Assembly (NCBI RefSeq): GCF_000002985.6
Contig: NC_003284.9
Span: 10,788,001 to 10,852,000, forward strand
Direction of reading: 5' to 3'
Length of the DNA stretch: 64,000 nt
From: Caenorhabditis elegans
Taxonomy: Eukaryota > Nematoda > Chromadorea > Rhabditida > Rhabditidae
Shown here: positions 52,285 to 64,000 of the stretch, piece after piece
Numbering within the stretch: the stretch's first letter is position 1
Layout: every line of letters begins with the position of its first letter
Position numbers and translations under genes: made by a program
Notes under the pieces: model-generated
What the model was told of the DNA's origin: nothing
Database searches by the model: none
The model's input: the letters and a program-made list of their open reading frames with translations, nothing else

Positions 52285-52357
52285 GGGCAGGATGGCGTAG
52301 TGGTTAGCATGCGCCAGCGATATTGTGATTGATTGGGGATCACTCCCATCCTTGCCC
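52285..52357 (+). pseudogene. Degenerate tRNA-like gene
   Basis: 73 nt with a 7-bp acceptor stem (GGGCAGG with CTTGCCC, one G-U pair). A good A box and D-arm are present (GGCGTAGTGGTTAGC, with GGCG/CGCC). A T-run terminator follows at about 52361. The T-arm loop is GATCACT where TTCRANN is expected, and the anticodon arm does not pair well. It is probably a tRNA pseudogene or tRNA-derived repeat. Confidence 0.6.
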
Positions 52358-53181
52358 GATTTTTTTGTTTTCGAAAATTGCTTTTAATCATTTCTCACTA
52401 TCAGGAAATAGCTTGGTCAAAATCAGCCTCCTCCAGCACTCATAATTATTGGCACTTTCTGACTACTTGTTGTCGCAAGTTTTTTTCCGATAAAAATCAC
52501 TTTTTTTTAATTTTTGTAAATATATTCATAGTTAACTCTAACTTTTTGACTCTAACTCTAACATTCGCCAATGAAAACATCGAAATCTCACTAAAATCAG
52601 GAATCCAGACAATCCAATGAAAAAAAAATACTATAAATCAATAAAACAATAGATAATCAGCTATTTTTGTTTGAAAAAACCTCAAAATCAATTAAACGTT
52701 GTAACTAATAATCCGTAAATCCAATTAGACAAAACCCAAAAACTCCCCTTTTCCGTCTAGATAGGGCTAGATAGTGCAAACCATGAGAGCGCAGACAGAA
52801 AATACAATTTCCAACAAAGAAGATCAACAAAAACTAAAGAAAAATCAGATATTTCTGATGAAAACTCAATACTAACGATCCTTAGCATAAGTTGATGCGA
52901 AGACCATTTGTTCGAACCACTACAAATTGAGTATCAGTTTGAAAAAAAAAACAATTTGAAATATAAATTTGAAAACAATTGCCATCACTTTGCTCGGAGA
53001 ACGAGTTGTGAAGAGGTCGCGTCAAACTCAACGCTATTTTTGTTGTTTTAGTCACGGTTTTTGTAGACTTTTTGTATTAGGTAAAGAAAACATGAAAAGA
53101 ATGTAAAAATCGCTGCAAATTTTTTTAGACAGTTGACTTCCAAAAAAAGTCAAAAACTGAGATTTTTTATGTTTAAAAATT

Positions 53182-54087
53182 ATTAGGTCTCCAAATAAGT
53201 TCCGGGTCAAAAATCATAACTTTGTTCGCTGCGTATCGATTTTTATGAAACTTTGGGAGTTCCTGTTATCAACCATGATCTTTCATTTGACAATAGTCAC
53301 AAAATTTTTTGACCTCCCAAAGTGCCCTAACTCGGAGCCAATTTTTTCAGGCATTTTTCTGATCTCACTTCTTTTCAGCTTTGAATTGAGGTTTGTGTGC
53401 GGAATTTGCTCGGTTTGAAACACATTTTTAGAAAACGACAAAAGTTTGGAAAAAAATCCGTCCAAAAATTTTTTTTTTGGTTAGTCGTCAAAAAATCTTC
53501 AAAATAATTTTTGTCGAAAACTCTTGATTTTTCCTACAAAAAATGATGTAACCAAGTGTAAACTATTTTACACATACAAATCATTTGAGTTTGAAATTTG
53601 AATTTCAAGAAATATTCAAAAAACTCAAAAATTATCCGAAATTTTTTTATTTTCTTTTATCATTTTAGTGTATCGAACTAAATTGATATGTTTTGTATGT
53701 GTAAAATTAGCTTACACTTGGTTACATCGTTTTTGTAGGAAAAATCAAGAATTTTCGACAAAAAAATTTTGAAGAATTTTTGGACGACTGACAAAAAAAT
53801 TTTTTTGGACGGATTTTTTCTAAACTTTTGTTGTTTTCTCACAATGTATTGCGAACAAAGCAAAATCTGCACACAAACCTCAATTCAAAGGTTAAAAGAA
53901 GCGAGATCAGAAAAATGCGTGAAAAAATTGGCTCCGAGTTAGGACACTTGAGGTGGTCAAAAAATTTTGTCACTATTGTCAAATGAAAGACCATGGTTGA
54001 TAACATAAGTTCCCAAAGTTTCATAAAAATCGATACGGAGCGAACAAAGTTCTGATTTTTGACCCGGAACTTATTTGGAGACCTAAT
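53182..54087. repeat. 906-bp foldback (near-palindromic) element
   Basis: The two halves are inverted copies. The left end (ATTAGGTCTCCAAATAAGTT) is the exact reverse complement of the right end. Arms run about 53182-53585 and 53685-54087 and remain highly similar with scattered substitutions and indels, around a spacer of about 100 bp. There is no transposase; open stretches in the arms are mirror-image shadows. This fits a non-autonomous foldback transposon. A clean target-site duplication is not clear because the flanks are AT-rich. Confidence 0.85.
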
Positions 54088-54968
54088 ATATAAAATTTAT
54101 ATATATTTTAAAAGATTTTTCCCTACGATGTTTGATAATTGCGCTTTAAAGAAATTCCTTTATTAACGCTTTTCCATCTTCAAAGATAACATAAACGAAT
54201 GATAATTTATTCAATCAGATTCGGTTTTACAATTGGTTTCACAAAAAAAATGACACAAGATAAATAAAAACAAAACATGCATAGAAAATTAATAATTACA
54301 ATAAAAAAAAGCCTGAAGATCGTCTTGAGTTAACTGATTGAAAAAAGTACAGAATTGTTCACACTAACCCTATTTTGAATCGAATTTAGACAAAAATCTG
54401 CACCATTGTGTGAGAAAGTCTAGGTGATCATTTTTGAACAAAAATAATTTCGAATAAAATGCTTTCTATTGCACAAGAATAATTATTTTGGTCGGTAATT
54501 TTGAATTTTTTGTTATTGAGATGTCACTAGAAAAAGAGAAAAGGAAAATAATAAAAAAGTGGGAAAAAAAGACCGGGAAAATGGGATAAAAAGAACGGTA
54601 GATAAAGTACTATCAAGAATAAAACTAATGCTATTTTCAAAAAAGTATTTGTGATCTACGTGATGAACCGTACTCCTCTCTTTTTTTTGTTAAATATTTT
54701 TGTTGAAAAAATCATGTCCACAAGGTATTTCAAAAATACAATTTAAAAATAACTTGTTATAGTTTTTCCCGATAGAATAAGTGAAGGGATCAATGTAAGG
54801 TGTGGGGATCAAAAACTCGTGTCATCAGGAGGGGGCGATGGGATATTGTTGAAAAAGTAGGTGAAAGATGGAAATAAAAATGCAAGCTTTAAAAAGATAT
54901 CAGAACCTAACAAGAAAAGAGAACGTGACAAATTGAAAAACAAATAAAAGTTTGAGATATTAAAATTG

Positions 54969-56673
54969 TTACTCCTTGAGGAGAGCATCTGGACTTTCTC
55001 GTTGCCCTGGCCGATAAGCTTGTTTTTTGTCTGAAAATGAACATTTACTTGTTATAACAAATAATTGTTTTTGTTTTCGTGTTGACATTTCTTGTTTGAG
55101 TTACAATTTTTCAATTCTTCGAATTTTTGCAAAGAGACTTTGATAATTGAAACAAGTTTTTCTGTTGTTTAAAAAACTGTACTTAAAATATAGTTTAAAA
55201 AACTATTCAAGTTTTGTCGTCAAGGAGTTGAAATTTTTTTACATGGAGTCCACGAACCATCTTGAAAAGCTTTTTTTGTACAGAAAAAAACTCACTATTT
55301 CTTGCTTTAAAGCATAACACAAGCAAAATCAAAATAATGAGCAAAGCCATGATTGCTCCAAGAATAATGAAGATTCCCTGAGTTCCAAAAAACATTGATG
55401 ATCCTGAGGGAACTGATGGTCGAGAATCAGATGATGTAGTAACTTCGATCACATTTCGCGGCGATGTCACAATTCTATCCGATGTTGTGAATGTGACAAT
55501 CTATAATTTAAAATTATATACATGAACCTTTCAAAAAGATTAACCTTCGTTGTGGTCGTTTCCATTTTTGTACTTGGAACAAACTTTTGTCGAATTTGTG
55601 GTGTCGTGGCATAATAAGTATCTGGTGGAAGCGATGACCCCTGAAAAAGAATTAATGATTGCTAAACAATATTGATTTGACGGTTTCTTCAAAAACGGAA
55701 CAGGAAGGGATATCTAAAACAACACATGTACATACATATGGTCTTCCCTTTTGTTTGATTAGCCCTTGCTTCCTCTTAGGCTTGTACTCAAGTACTGTGG
55801 GGAAGAGAGACGTTTCTCGGGGTCTTGACCTAAAGAGCAGAAGGAGTGCCGCAGCCGCCTGTACGTGAAACCTAAACCTCTTGTTGGACACACTTTGTCG
55901 AGGAGTCAAGACAGGCAGCTAACAGCAGCATTGATTCAAGGTGAAAGTCAAACATAATGGTGGCGAGCGTGTGAGCCGCTTTTGTCTCCGCCGCACAATC
56001 TTACAGCTTGTTGAGTCCCCCGAACGTCTGTTTAGAACGTTGTTTGACATTCTCAAGCACGACCGGAGAGCATAGTTACCTATCGCTTCACGTTCCCATG
56101 TGATTTTGATAAGATAACTATTATGTTTGCTTGCGGCACTAGAAAATCCGAAAGGAAATTAGGCATCTAAGATGAAATTCGACCACTTGCACTAATCCTC
56201 TCCTCACTGTCACCTCATCGAGAATTTAATGTTGTGGACTTAATTGTCAGGAAAATTGATGCACAGGTGTGAGATGATGAGGATGGTCCCTCGAACACCT
56301 ATTCTTTTTATACAGAGACTACGGTAATTCCTAATTCAATTGTGTACTTATTGCATGGCCGTTGCATCATCACAGGGTCAGAACAATATAACTGGGACCA
56401 TACCCTTCTAAAATTGTTTGTGTGTGCTCAGTTCCCGTTCGCCTCTTCTATTCTTTCCCACTGATAAGTTTCGATAAAAAGGTCAACTCTCCTTATTCAA
56501 TAGGGGTAAAGGTGTGATAAGAAGATGCTTACCTCCATGTCACTATCTTCATCGTCTGTGATTCCATTACCACTTCCTTCTCCGACATGCACACGTTCTT
56601 CTTCATCGATCGATTGCGCGGACACCGCGAAAACCGAAACTAGGAGAAGAAAACACGCTTTCCTTAACAACAT
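54969..56673 (-). CDS. Small type I membrane protein with Ser-Gly glycosaminoglycan-type site
   Basis: Four exons: 56533-56673, 55545-55640, 55296-55500, 54969-55030, giving 167 residues with all phases consistent. A signal peptide is clear (MLLRKACFLLLVSVFAVSAQ). The short ectodomain has EGSGNG flanked by acidic residues (DDEDSDME), the usual context for chondroitin or heparan sulfate attachment. It is followed by a Thr/Ser/Pro-rich mucin-like stalk. One transmembrane helix (IFIILGAIMALLIILILLVL) leads into CFKARNN and a basic tail that ends SPDALLKE. The layout resembles syndecan, but the syndecan C-terminal EFYA and conserved cytoplasmic motif are absent, so I do not call it sdn-1. It may be one of the nematode chondroitin proteoglycans or an adhesion protein. 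The first intron (890 nt) includes a GC-richer block at about 55740-56110. Confidence 0.75.
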
Positions 56674-57099
56674 GCTGCAATAATATTTGAGGTCATTGAG
56701 ATTCATAAATAAGTTATATAACGAAAAATGTGGAGTCGGCACGAGATCAAAGAGCCGGGTGAGAGACATGGAAGAGGGATGAAAAATTGAGGAGTACACC
56801 TGGATAGGTTGTGACAATCCAATCAGATGAGAGTAAAAATACAAAAAGCAACAACCAAGGAGGAAGTGGGAGACTGAGAAGATAGATAGAAAAGTAGTGA
56901 ATTAAAAATCACCTCCTATAAAAACAAAACGTTAAACAAAATGTATTTTCTTCTTGAGAGTTTGGGTTTAAATATTAAAGTATTTTTCTAAATGAAAACA
57001 ACTTAAAGTGATTGTTTTTTTTGTGGATAGATAGGTGTCAAAAGAAATGCAAGGATGAATAAAAGGAGCAGCAGACTGTATGTGTATAATTAGGTCGGA

Positions 57100-57116
57100 G
57101 GGGGGGGGGGGGGGGG
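57100..57116. repeat. G17 homopolymer
   Basis: Seventeen consecutive G on the plus strand, then AGGCGGG. Such mononucleotide G tracts are scattered through the C. elegans genome and are the substrates deleted in dog-1 (FANCJ-family helicase) mutants. Confidence 0.9.
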
Positions 57117-60100
57117 AGGCGGGTGTGCGCATCGGTTGAACCGAACAGAGGGAGGGTTGCTCATGGAGAGGGCAGGTGGCAAGAAAGGAACAAAAACCTG
57201 ACGTTTAAGGTTGATCTTGTTAGTTGTTTAGTGTGCTTCACGCGAGAACGAAGAAACAAATTGGTGGTTTGTGGCAGCAGGCTATGTGTGGTATGGGGGC
57301 TTTTATCCAAAGTAATCCTACAATCCGGATGTAGTGTGAATAAGAAAGTCATTCTTTTCATCAACGTCGATCACGCAGAAAGTGAACATATCAAAACAGT
57401 TTTTTTGCGTTGGTAGCGAAAGGTTAGACAGTGAGTAATCATCACTAATTTCTAATGTAAACGTTTTTCTAGAGATTAGTGTCTTCTGACGGAAGTACAT
57501 GACTTTTTCGCCATGGTTCCATTGTGTCAAAAATATATACAGTTAATATGAAATGAAAATGTGATGAACAAGTTGAAGTTATATAGAAATTTGAAAAATC
57601 AATAAATTTTTGTGCCATTTTTAAATATGTTTTTGAAAAGAAATCAACAATCTATTCTTGCACAGAATCATTATAGTTGGAACCAAATCTTCACCAACTG
57701 TCTAGAAATATATAATAAATTTTCTTATATACTCTCGAAATTCATCAATCGATCCTTGAACTTTATTAGTCCGCTGAGGCTGGCGGAGTTTATAAGCGTA
57801 CGACGTGGGTCAACTTTCATTTTAAAACTTCATAAATGGGGTATATATAAATATTTTGAATGCTAACTGCAAAAATAATCAGCAAAAAAGCTCACAGTCC
57901 CGTCCTTCTCGGCCGAAAAACGCCCTTTAAGGATCGATTGCTGAGTTTTGGCAATATCCGATAGAGAATTCTGAGCTACCGGCTTCACAATTTGTAACAA
58001 CTTCGAATTTCGCAAGTTTTTTTTTAAATTGAAAACGTTGTTTATTTTAAATTGGATAAGACTGATTTTTTCTGGGTCAATTTTTCTTTACAAAAATTTG
58101 TAACAATTCAAGTTTTTAATGAAAATGGAATATCATGAAAAAAGAGCTCTAAAAATGTCAGAGTACACAAAACTATTCAAAAAATTGCAGGCATAGAAGC
58201 ATGTATTGAAGTTGCCAAAAATCTACTTTTTTTCTGAAACTCTATTTCAGATTTATGTTAAAACTAAAAATAAAAGTGTCGATAAATATGATTGTTTTGT
58301 CTCAATACCTATTTTCTGGGCATTGATAACGAGTATGTATGAATCAGAATATGATGCGTACCCCCGGGTGTACAGGCGCAAATATCTTTTATCTTTTCTC
58401 CGTGTTTCGAGGCAAGACCTTGGGAGGAGTAGGGCGAGGGCCTGTGTGACGTTTAGACACTGACTGCCAGTGATCAGCAGCCGACTGCGCATGAGCGCAA
58501 TGCGCCTAGAATCGAACACATTAATCTTGGCCGTAATTTTCTCACCAGTTTTAATAATTACTACTTTACAGTATAAGACGGTGTAAGAGATGACGAACTA
58601 ACCGGGCAATGGTTAGTTACTTGTGTCATGAACGTGTCGTGACAGACCGAACAAATCAAACCTACATATTACTCTATTAATTATTTTAAAACTTCGGAAA
58701 ACAAATGGTATGAGTGTAATGAAATAACAAGGGAAAATACTTTAGGATGGAACTCGGGTGACAAGGGTGAGAAAATGGGAAAATGACAGTAAGAAACAAG
58801 AAACGAGATATATACGGGATAGTCATTCAAATGCAAATTTGAATGTGAGCCAAGAAGAACAGAATACCGTTTTCAATCTTCTCTTCTCCTTTTCATTCTT
58901 CAAATGGGTGGCCCTAATCGAGAGTCGATTTACATGAATCTTCGAGAAGATATGGAAATCAAGTGGGAAGTATTAAATAACAGAACATATGATATTGTTG
59001 TATTCTTTACTCAACTGTTTGAGAAAAGTCATCCATCAACTTCTGTCACGACTTTTTTTTCTCAAATTTGAACTTAAATTGATGAATTGGAAAAGAGAAT
59101 ATAGTGTTGGTAAGACATTCTGTGTTTGAAATTTGGGCCCCGAAATTCCACTGAACCAATAATTCTGAATACCAGTTGACAAATTATCAATTTGTCATCA
59201 AAAGTAACTGTAAATCTGCTGTCATATAAATTTACTTTATGAAATTTCCCCCTTCCCCCAAAACATATTTTTTGTTGTAGTTTTAGGTTAATAAAGTTTT
59301 TGCTAAGCTTAGAAATGCAGATAGTATTAAAATTATATAAGTACATGACAAGTTGAAAACATTCAAATTTGAACGATACACTTATGTACTCAAGCAGTTT
59401 ATCATATGAGTTTATTAGTAGGGCCTGCTAGTTCTATCACTGGCGGATTCTTCCGAGTACAACAAATTTAGAAACTAACAAGGTACTTCAAATTTTTTTT
59501 GTCGGATTCTGTTTTAGAGTTTTCTTGTTTTTTTTATTTACAAAAATTAGTTATTGAAAAGATAGTGGTTCATCAGAAGTGATACAATCAAAAAGTATTT
59601 CAGAATGGAAAAGCTCACATTTTTTTGTTCAATCGGGATGGTTACAAAGCAATAATTCTTTTTTCCCATTTCGCACTTCAAGCTGTTTTCATCGACAGTG
59701 AGTAATTAGGCAGCTACTAACCAGCTTCAAAACCTTGAAGGTCGGCTTAACTGGTCGTATTTCAATCGAATTTCAAAGAAAAGCTGACACTCAATTTAGG
59801 GATTTATTACCAAGGTCAAAAGACTTGCCGACTAGACAACAAAGTTATACTACAGGAACGGTAAATGTCACATATTCAACAGTGCGTAAATTGATTGAAA
59901 CCGGGTAACAAGCGGCAACTTATGCGTGAACAATCGCGTGTTCCAAAACTTAAACCGAAAGAGAGCGGATGTAGAAACAGGAGGAATAGAGAGTTAAATC
60001 AGATTTTTCCGGGGAAATAGACCTTCCCTTTTGTCAGGCGATGAAACGACAAGATATCCGTTGTCGGTGCCCTTTCAACACGTCTCCAGACACACTTGCA

Positions 60101-62467
60101 TGTTTTGCGATCCGAATGATTCACGATCTGCATAAACTGAACAGTAGGTGAACGGTGTCCTTGTCCATTATGTGACAGGATCAGATGTTTTTGCGCATGC
60201 TAATATAATACAAACAAATGCAAAAATAATTTTAGGAAAGATATTTCGGATGGCGAGAACATGCTGAACCTCTAACAAAAAATGTTTAAGAAGTCCCATG
60301 GGGTTTGGTCAGAGTGTCCATTTTTATTTGCATGGGAAAATGGACATTCAGAATATACGTTTGAATTGAATTTCAGATGGAATGGGAAAAAACATTAGGT
60401 TGGTATGAAACAACACGTTGTTTTACACCAACTCTGGGATAAGAAATAAAAGTAGACAAGTTTTAATTCTCAAATTAAAAAAAAGCTAGAAAAGGTCAGG
60501 GCAATTTTGAATTTTTTTCCCCGTCAATTACTCATCTGATATCTAAGAATATTTGAAACCATTGCTTTTTTTGGGGCTGATAATTTTTTATATTGAACAT
60601 ACATTTTTTAAATGTAACATTCGATAGAAATAAGTAAACATATACTGCTGATGAAATAAATTAAAAATGAAAATTATAAGATTCACCACACAAAACAAGG
60701 AATTATTTCCAAACAATGAAATTCCACAAAATGTTTCAACACGTTTTACGTCCAACGCCTTCAGCAGTCTTTGCATAAGTTGTCAGTTTTGATTATCTGT
60801 TGACATATCATGACAAGTGACAAAAAAGGCGGCATCTGTGCTTTTTATTTCAACGCTTTTTGGGCAAGAAAAAAGGATAATTCAGAAAACTAATGGAAAA
60901 TACAAATGGTATTTATATTGAATAATGAAATAGTTAAACTACTCATTAATGATAAATATTATCATTTAAAAAAAATATATGAAACCTCTGAAAGTTCTGA
61001 AAAAGGAAAATAAAATGCACAGATGAGGCAACGAACTATATATATATGCTCATAAAGTTTTATAGGTGAAATTGTTTGCTTTTAAAAGTTGCTCTATTGA
61101 AAAGGTGTCGGCGGTTTCTTGTTTAGTGTTGGTGTTAAATATTTAGTATGTGAAAAATAATAATTTATTGTACACATTTAAAAGAATTCTACTTGAGATT
61201 ATAAAACGTCAAAAACATCGGAATTCTATTGAGGAGTGTCCCGTTTAGTAATGCATTTAGTCGAGCGTATATCGTTTATCCAAAAAAAAGGAAAAAGTGA
61301 CATTGATTCTGGTGTTCTTCGTGGTTATGACAAGAAAAGTAACCCCTCTGTGTCTTTTTCTATTCTCGATAACTATATGATAGAAGAGACGTACATCCTT
61401 TTTTGGGAGATACCATCTCCCCCACCCCTACTATCTAATTTGGTATCTAAGTATGTATCTAACACCACATGAAAAAAATGAGTGCATAAATCATCTCAAG
61501 ATATGCATAAGGTACTTGACAAAGTGAATAAAGAGATGGATGCCGACGAGCCTGAAGGAGCCAAGCCGGAGCTGCCCACTTCCTCTCAGTTTTTTCCCAC
61601 GCATTTCGGACATAGTAGAATGTTTCTTGTTTTCTTTCTCATCACGAAGAAAAGAAGATGGCAAAGCTTTTGAAAGCTCAAGAAAAAAAGGCAAAAGCCA
61701 AAAAACTAATTTTAAGACAACGAGAGGAGGGCCATACGATGATGTCCATCCCTCTCGTATCTCTACATAGAGTTTCGTTGGCCGGTTTGTGATGTCCCTG
61801 GTGAGAAGACAATAAAATTGTGCAAGTCCGTGTAATTCCGTGGTCACAACGCGTTACGCACACAAGACGGCACACGCACGAAAAAAAGAAGCTGCGGACG
61901 GAATAAGTCATTTTTTGGAAAAAAAAGAGGAGAGATGAATATCGATGGAGTAAGAGGAGGTGTGCAAGTCACTCTGTCTTTTTTTTGATTTGAGCTTTTT
62001 CGAATAAAATGAAAGACTGAGAACTGGATATTGATGAAAAAACAAAGAAAGTAGGAGATCTCCGTAGGGAACATAATTTGCAAATAATGCCAAATTGATT
62101 GGAATTGGGGTGAGGTTAAAGTGACGAGAGAAACGTGGGAGGCCAAGGGAAACTGATTAAAGTAAATGTCGCCGCCCTCAAACCTGAGGAAAAACATTTA
62201 ATTTTGAAAATTTTGAAATATCATTGCTTGTGCTTTAGTAGAAAAAGAGCTTTTCAAGAGTAGCGTTGCAATACACAAATATTGGCATAAAAAATTGGTG
62301 ATAAGAAAAATGAAATTGTATGTTGAAATATTAAAACATACAAATTTCATTAAAATTTTTTTAAATATGAACTTTTTCTCAACCTTTATTCTCACGTTGT
62401 TCTTCAAAAACTACGCAAGACCTTACACCAAAACCAAAAAGAATAATAGAAATCGAACAAAATCCTA

Positions 62468-62560
62468 AAAAAAATTGGCTCCGAGCTAAAATATTTAGGG
62501 TGGTCAAACATCTTAGAACCATCGTTCAATAAAAACATGATTCATAACATAAATTCTCAC
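62468..62560 (+). repeat. Relic of the foldback element
   Basis: About 90 bp aligns with the right arm of the 53.2-54.1 kb element (AAATTGGCTCCGAG, GTGGTCAAA, ATTCATAACATAA) with many substitutions. It has no partner arm, so it is an old truncated copy. Confidence 0.6.
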
Positions 62561-64000
62561 GATTAAAAAACAATCGAGGGAGGACTTACGAAATGTATTT
62601 GAACATTTTTTTACATAAATAAATTTAAAGTGAACACAGGTTATTGAAGATTAATGGTCAAAATTTGTTTTAGTTGAGTTGTGAGATTCTAGAGTATCAA
62701 TGTGAAGTAAAAAATGTAAATCAAAACTTGCAAAGATAAATTTTTTGCTTTGTTTATAAAAAATGTATTTTAATTTTTCTAACACAAATCCTGTTAGGTT
62801 TTTGAAATATCACAGTAAAAAATCAGGTTTAACGGTTAGAGGCTAAAAAGAAAAAAAAAGATTTTTACGATGGAACAGAAACCAGCACGATAAGCGATTG
62901 TTGCTACAACAGTTGGGGGTCAGTTGGAACGAGCAAATACACATACACACAATCGTTTTTTTTTTCAAAAGAAAAATGCTCAAGACAAGTGACGATGTCT
63001 TTTGATGAGACCGCCAGCTACCGAAAATGTCATATTTCTTGATAACCGATGGCATGTTGAACTAGAAGAAAAAAAATAAAAATCCAAACAATGCGAAACA
63101 TTTGCAAAAATCAAATCAAAGAAAACGACATTAACAACTAATAATGCCAGAAATGCAACACTTTCCGGCTCTTATCAATTGGTTTTTGAAAAACTCCGCA
63201 AATTTCGAAAAAAAAGGTGTTAAGTGAGTGACGATTATGAATTTAATAACGTAGTTTATCGGCGAAACAATGGGAGGTATGATGAACAAGAGTGTGACGT
63301 CATCAATGCAAAACATAAATGCAGAAAAGCAAAGATAGACATTGGGAAAAAGTAGTTGTTAGAACAGAGGCTAGTGTTCTAGCCATCAAATGTGACAGGT
63401 TGTCAGTATTCACTAGATGTCCACACCCAAAATATGATTCTGACCTCATTTTCTCGTAAAAGTAGCAACTTTACTGTGGAGTTTGAAAAAATCATACGCA
63501 AAGGTTTTACTAAAAACAATAAACTGCATATATTAATGAAATTAGGATTTCCGCCACACTGTTTCATTAAAAAAAATCTTATGGAGTTCTATTCTAAATT
63601 TTGAATTAATTTCGATTTCTCAAAACCACTTTGGGAATTCCTAGTACTTTTCAACTTATTTTGCCAGTAAATTTCTTTTATTTTACTATTCATTTTTTTA
63701 TAGTCAGAAAAATTGTCTTACGCATAAATATCACATAAAATTAACATTAACCGTTCAACAAAACAATTATAATCTTAAGTGCAAAATACTCGAAAATACC
63801 GTCTCTCTTGGGGAAATGTAACATTAACGAGTTCTTGACAAGTCAAAAGCTATTTCTAAATTAAGATTTATGAGGTTTTCGATTCCGGAATCTCAGAGAC
63901 AGATTAATCTCATAATAGCTCTAATAGCCTCCCAATTTATAAAAGAGCCGGTTGAGAGGGTATTGTAACAGCTGTCATGTTTTACAATCCCTTTAATTAA

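Larger units (their letters stand above)
45560..54968. other. About 9.4 kb with no convincing protein gene
   Basis: Upstream of the scaffold start and downstream of the membrane-protein gene. It contains an AT microsatellite (about 45750-45763), an inverted-repeat element at 50.1-50.3 kb, a degenerate tRNA at 52.3 kb and a 906-bp foldback at 53.2-54.1 kb. Open stretches here have no splice-consistent partners. It may hold long-range control elements for the scaffold gene, or unrecognised 5' exons. Confidence 0.5.
56674..64000. other. Apparently intergenic, about 7.3 kb
   Basis: No splice-consistent gene was found on either strand. It includes a poly-G tract, a GC-rich patch with a short GCGCAT/ATGCGC inverted repeat (58487-58505), a GC-richer block at about 61520-61620 and a relic of the foldback repeat at 62.5 kb. 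The left part is presumably the promoter region of the membrane-protein gene. Distal exons of a gene beyond the right edge cannot be excluded. Confidence 0.45.

Noticed and set aside
53283..54024. Two similar open frames in the 53-54 kb region
   Set aside because: They are mirror copies created by the foldback arms, not genes.
54969..56673. Assignment of the membrane protein as syndecan (sdn-1)
   Set aside because: The C-terminal EFYA and conserved cytoplasmic region of syndecans are absent.
61482..61673. Plus-strand open frame with a charged start (MHKVLDKVNKEMDADEPEGA)
   Set aside because: Composition is coding-like for about 35 codons, but no donor or partner exon was found and it runs into non-coding-like sequence.

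Overview
The window is nuclear DNA of a nematode, almost certainly Caenorhabditis and most likely C. elegans. It is AT-rich (roughly one third G+C by eye), introns are often only 40-60 nt with TTTTCAG-type acceptors, and genes lie nested in introns. From memory, the phospholipase C-epsilon gene (plc-1) and the double-CAP gene (vap-1) are both X-linked in C. elegans. That placement is recall and was not checked here. I built the gene models by joining exons by eye, matching splice consensus and reading phase. A boundary marked uncertain could not be settled.

Layout. 1-1551 (+): 3' end of a gene whose product ends in a long charged coiled coil. 1682-4535 (-): extracellular protein with two CAP/SCP domains and an N-terminal hydrophobic helix. 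5555-6687 (-): small cysteine-containing secreted protein. 7070-7207 (-): orphan terminal coding exon. 8447-23519 (-): complete plc-1 with RasGEF, PH-like, EF, X, Y, C2 and two RA domains in about 31 exons, including a 27-nt microexon, an alternative C-terminus and a probable GC-AG intron. A small plus-strand gene (16926-17415) lies inside its 2.5-kb intron. Its product has a predicted farnesylation box and a protein phosphatase 1 docking motif. 25884-30718 (-): protein with the F2 and F3 lobes of a FERM domain. 31501-45559 (-): about 29-exon scaffold with N-terminal ankyrin repeats, a central armadillo-like part and a low-complexity C-terminal part. A tRNA-Glu(UUC) lies in one of its introns. 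The FERM gene may be a distal extension of this scaffold.

45.6-54.9 kb carries no convincing protein gene. It holds two inverted-repeat elements and a degenerate tRNA. 54969-56673 (-): short single-pass membrane protein with a glycosaminoglycan-attachment-type Ser-Gly motif. 56.7-64 kb appears intergenic and contains a 17-nt poly-G tract and a relic of the larger foldback element.

Six of the seven multi-exon minus-strand models and the orphan exon read leftward. The two plus-strand genes are the truncated coiled-coil gene and the nested CaaX gene. No operon is evident. Shared themes are membrane signalling (Ras/Rap-regulated PLC, a putative prenylated PP1 ligand, a FERM protein) and extracellular proteins. 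Whether the neighbours function together cannot be read from the sequence.
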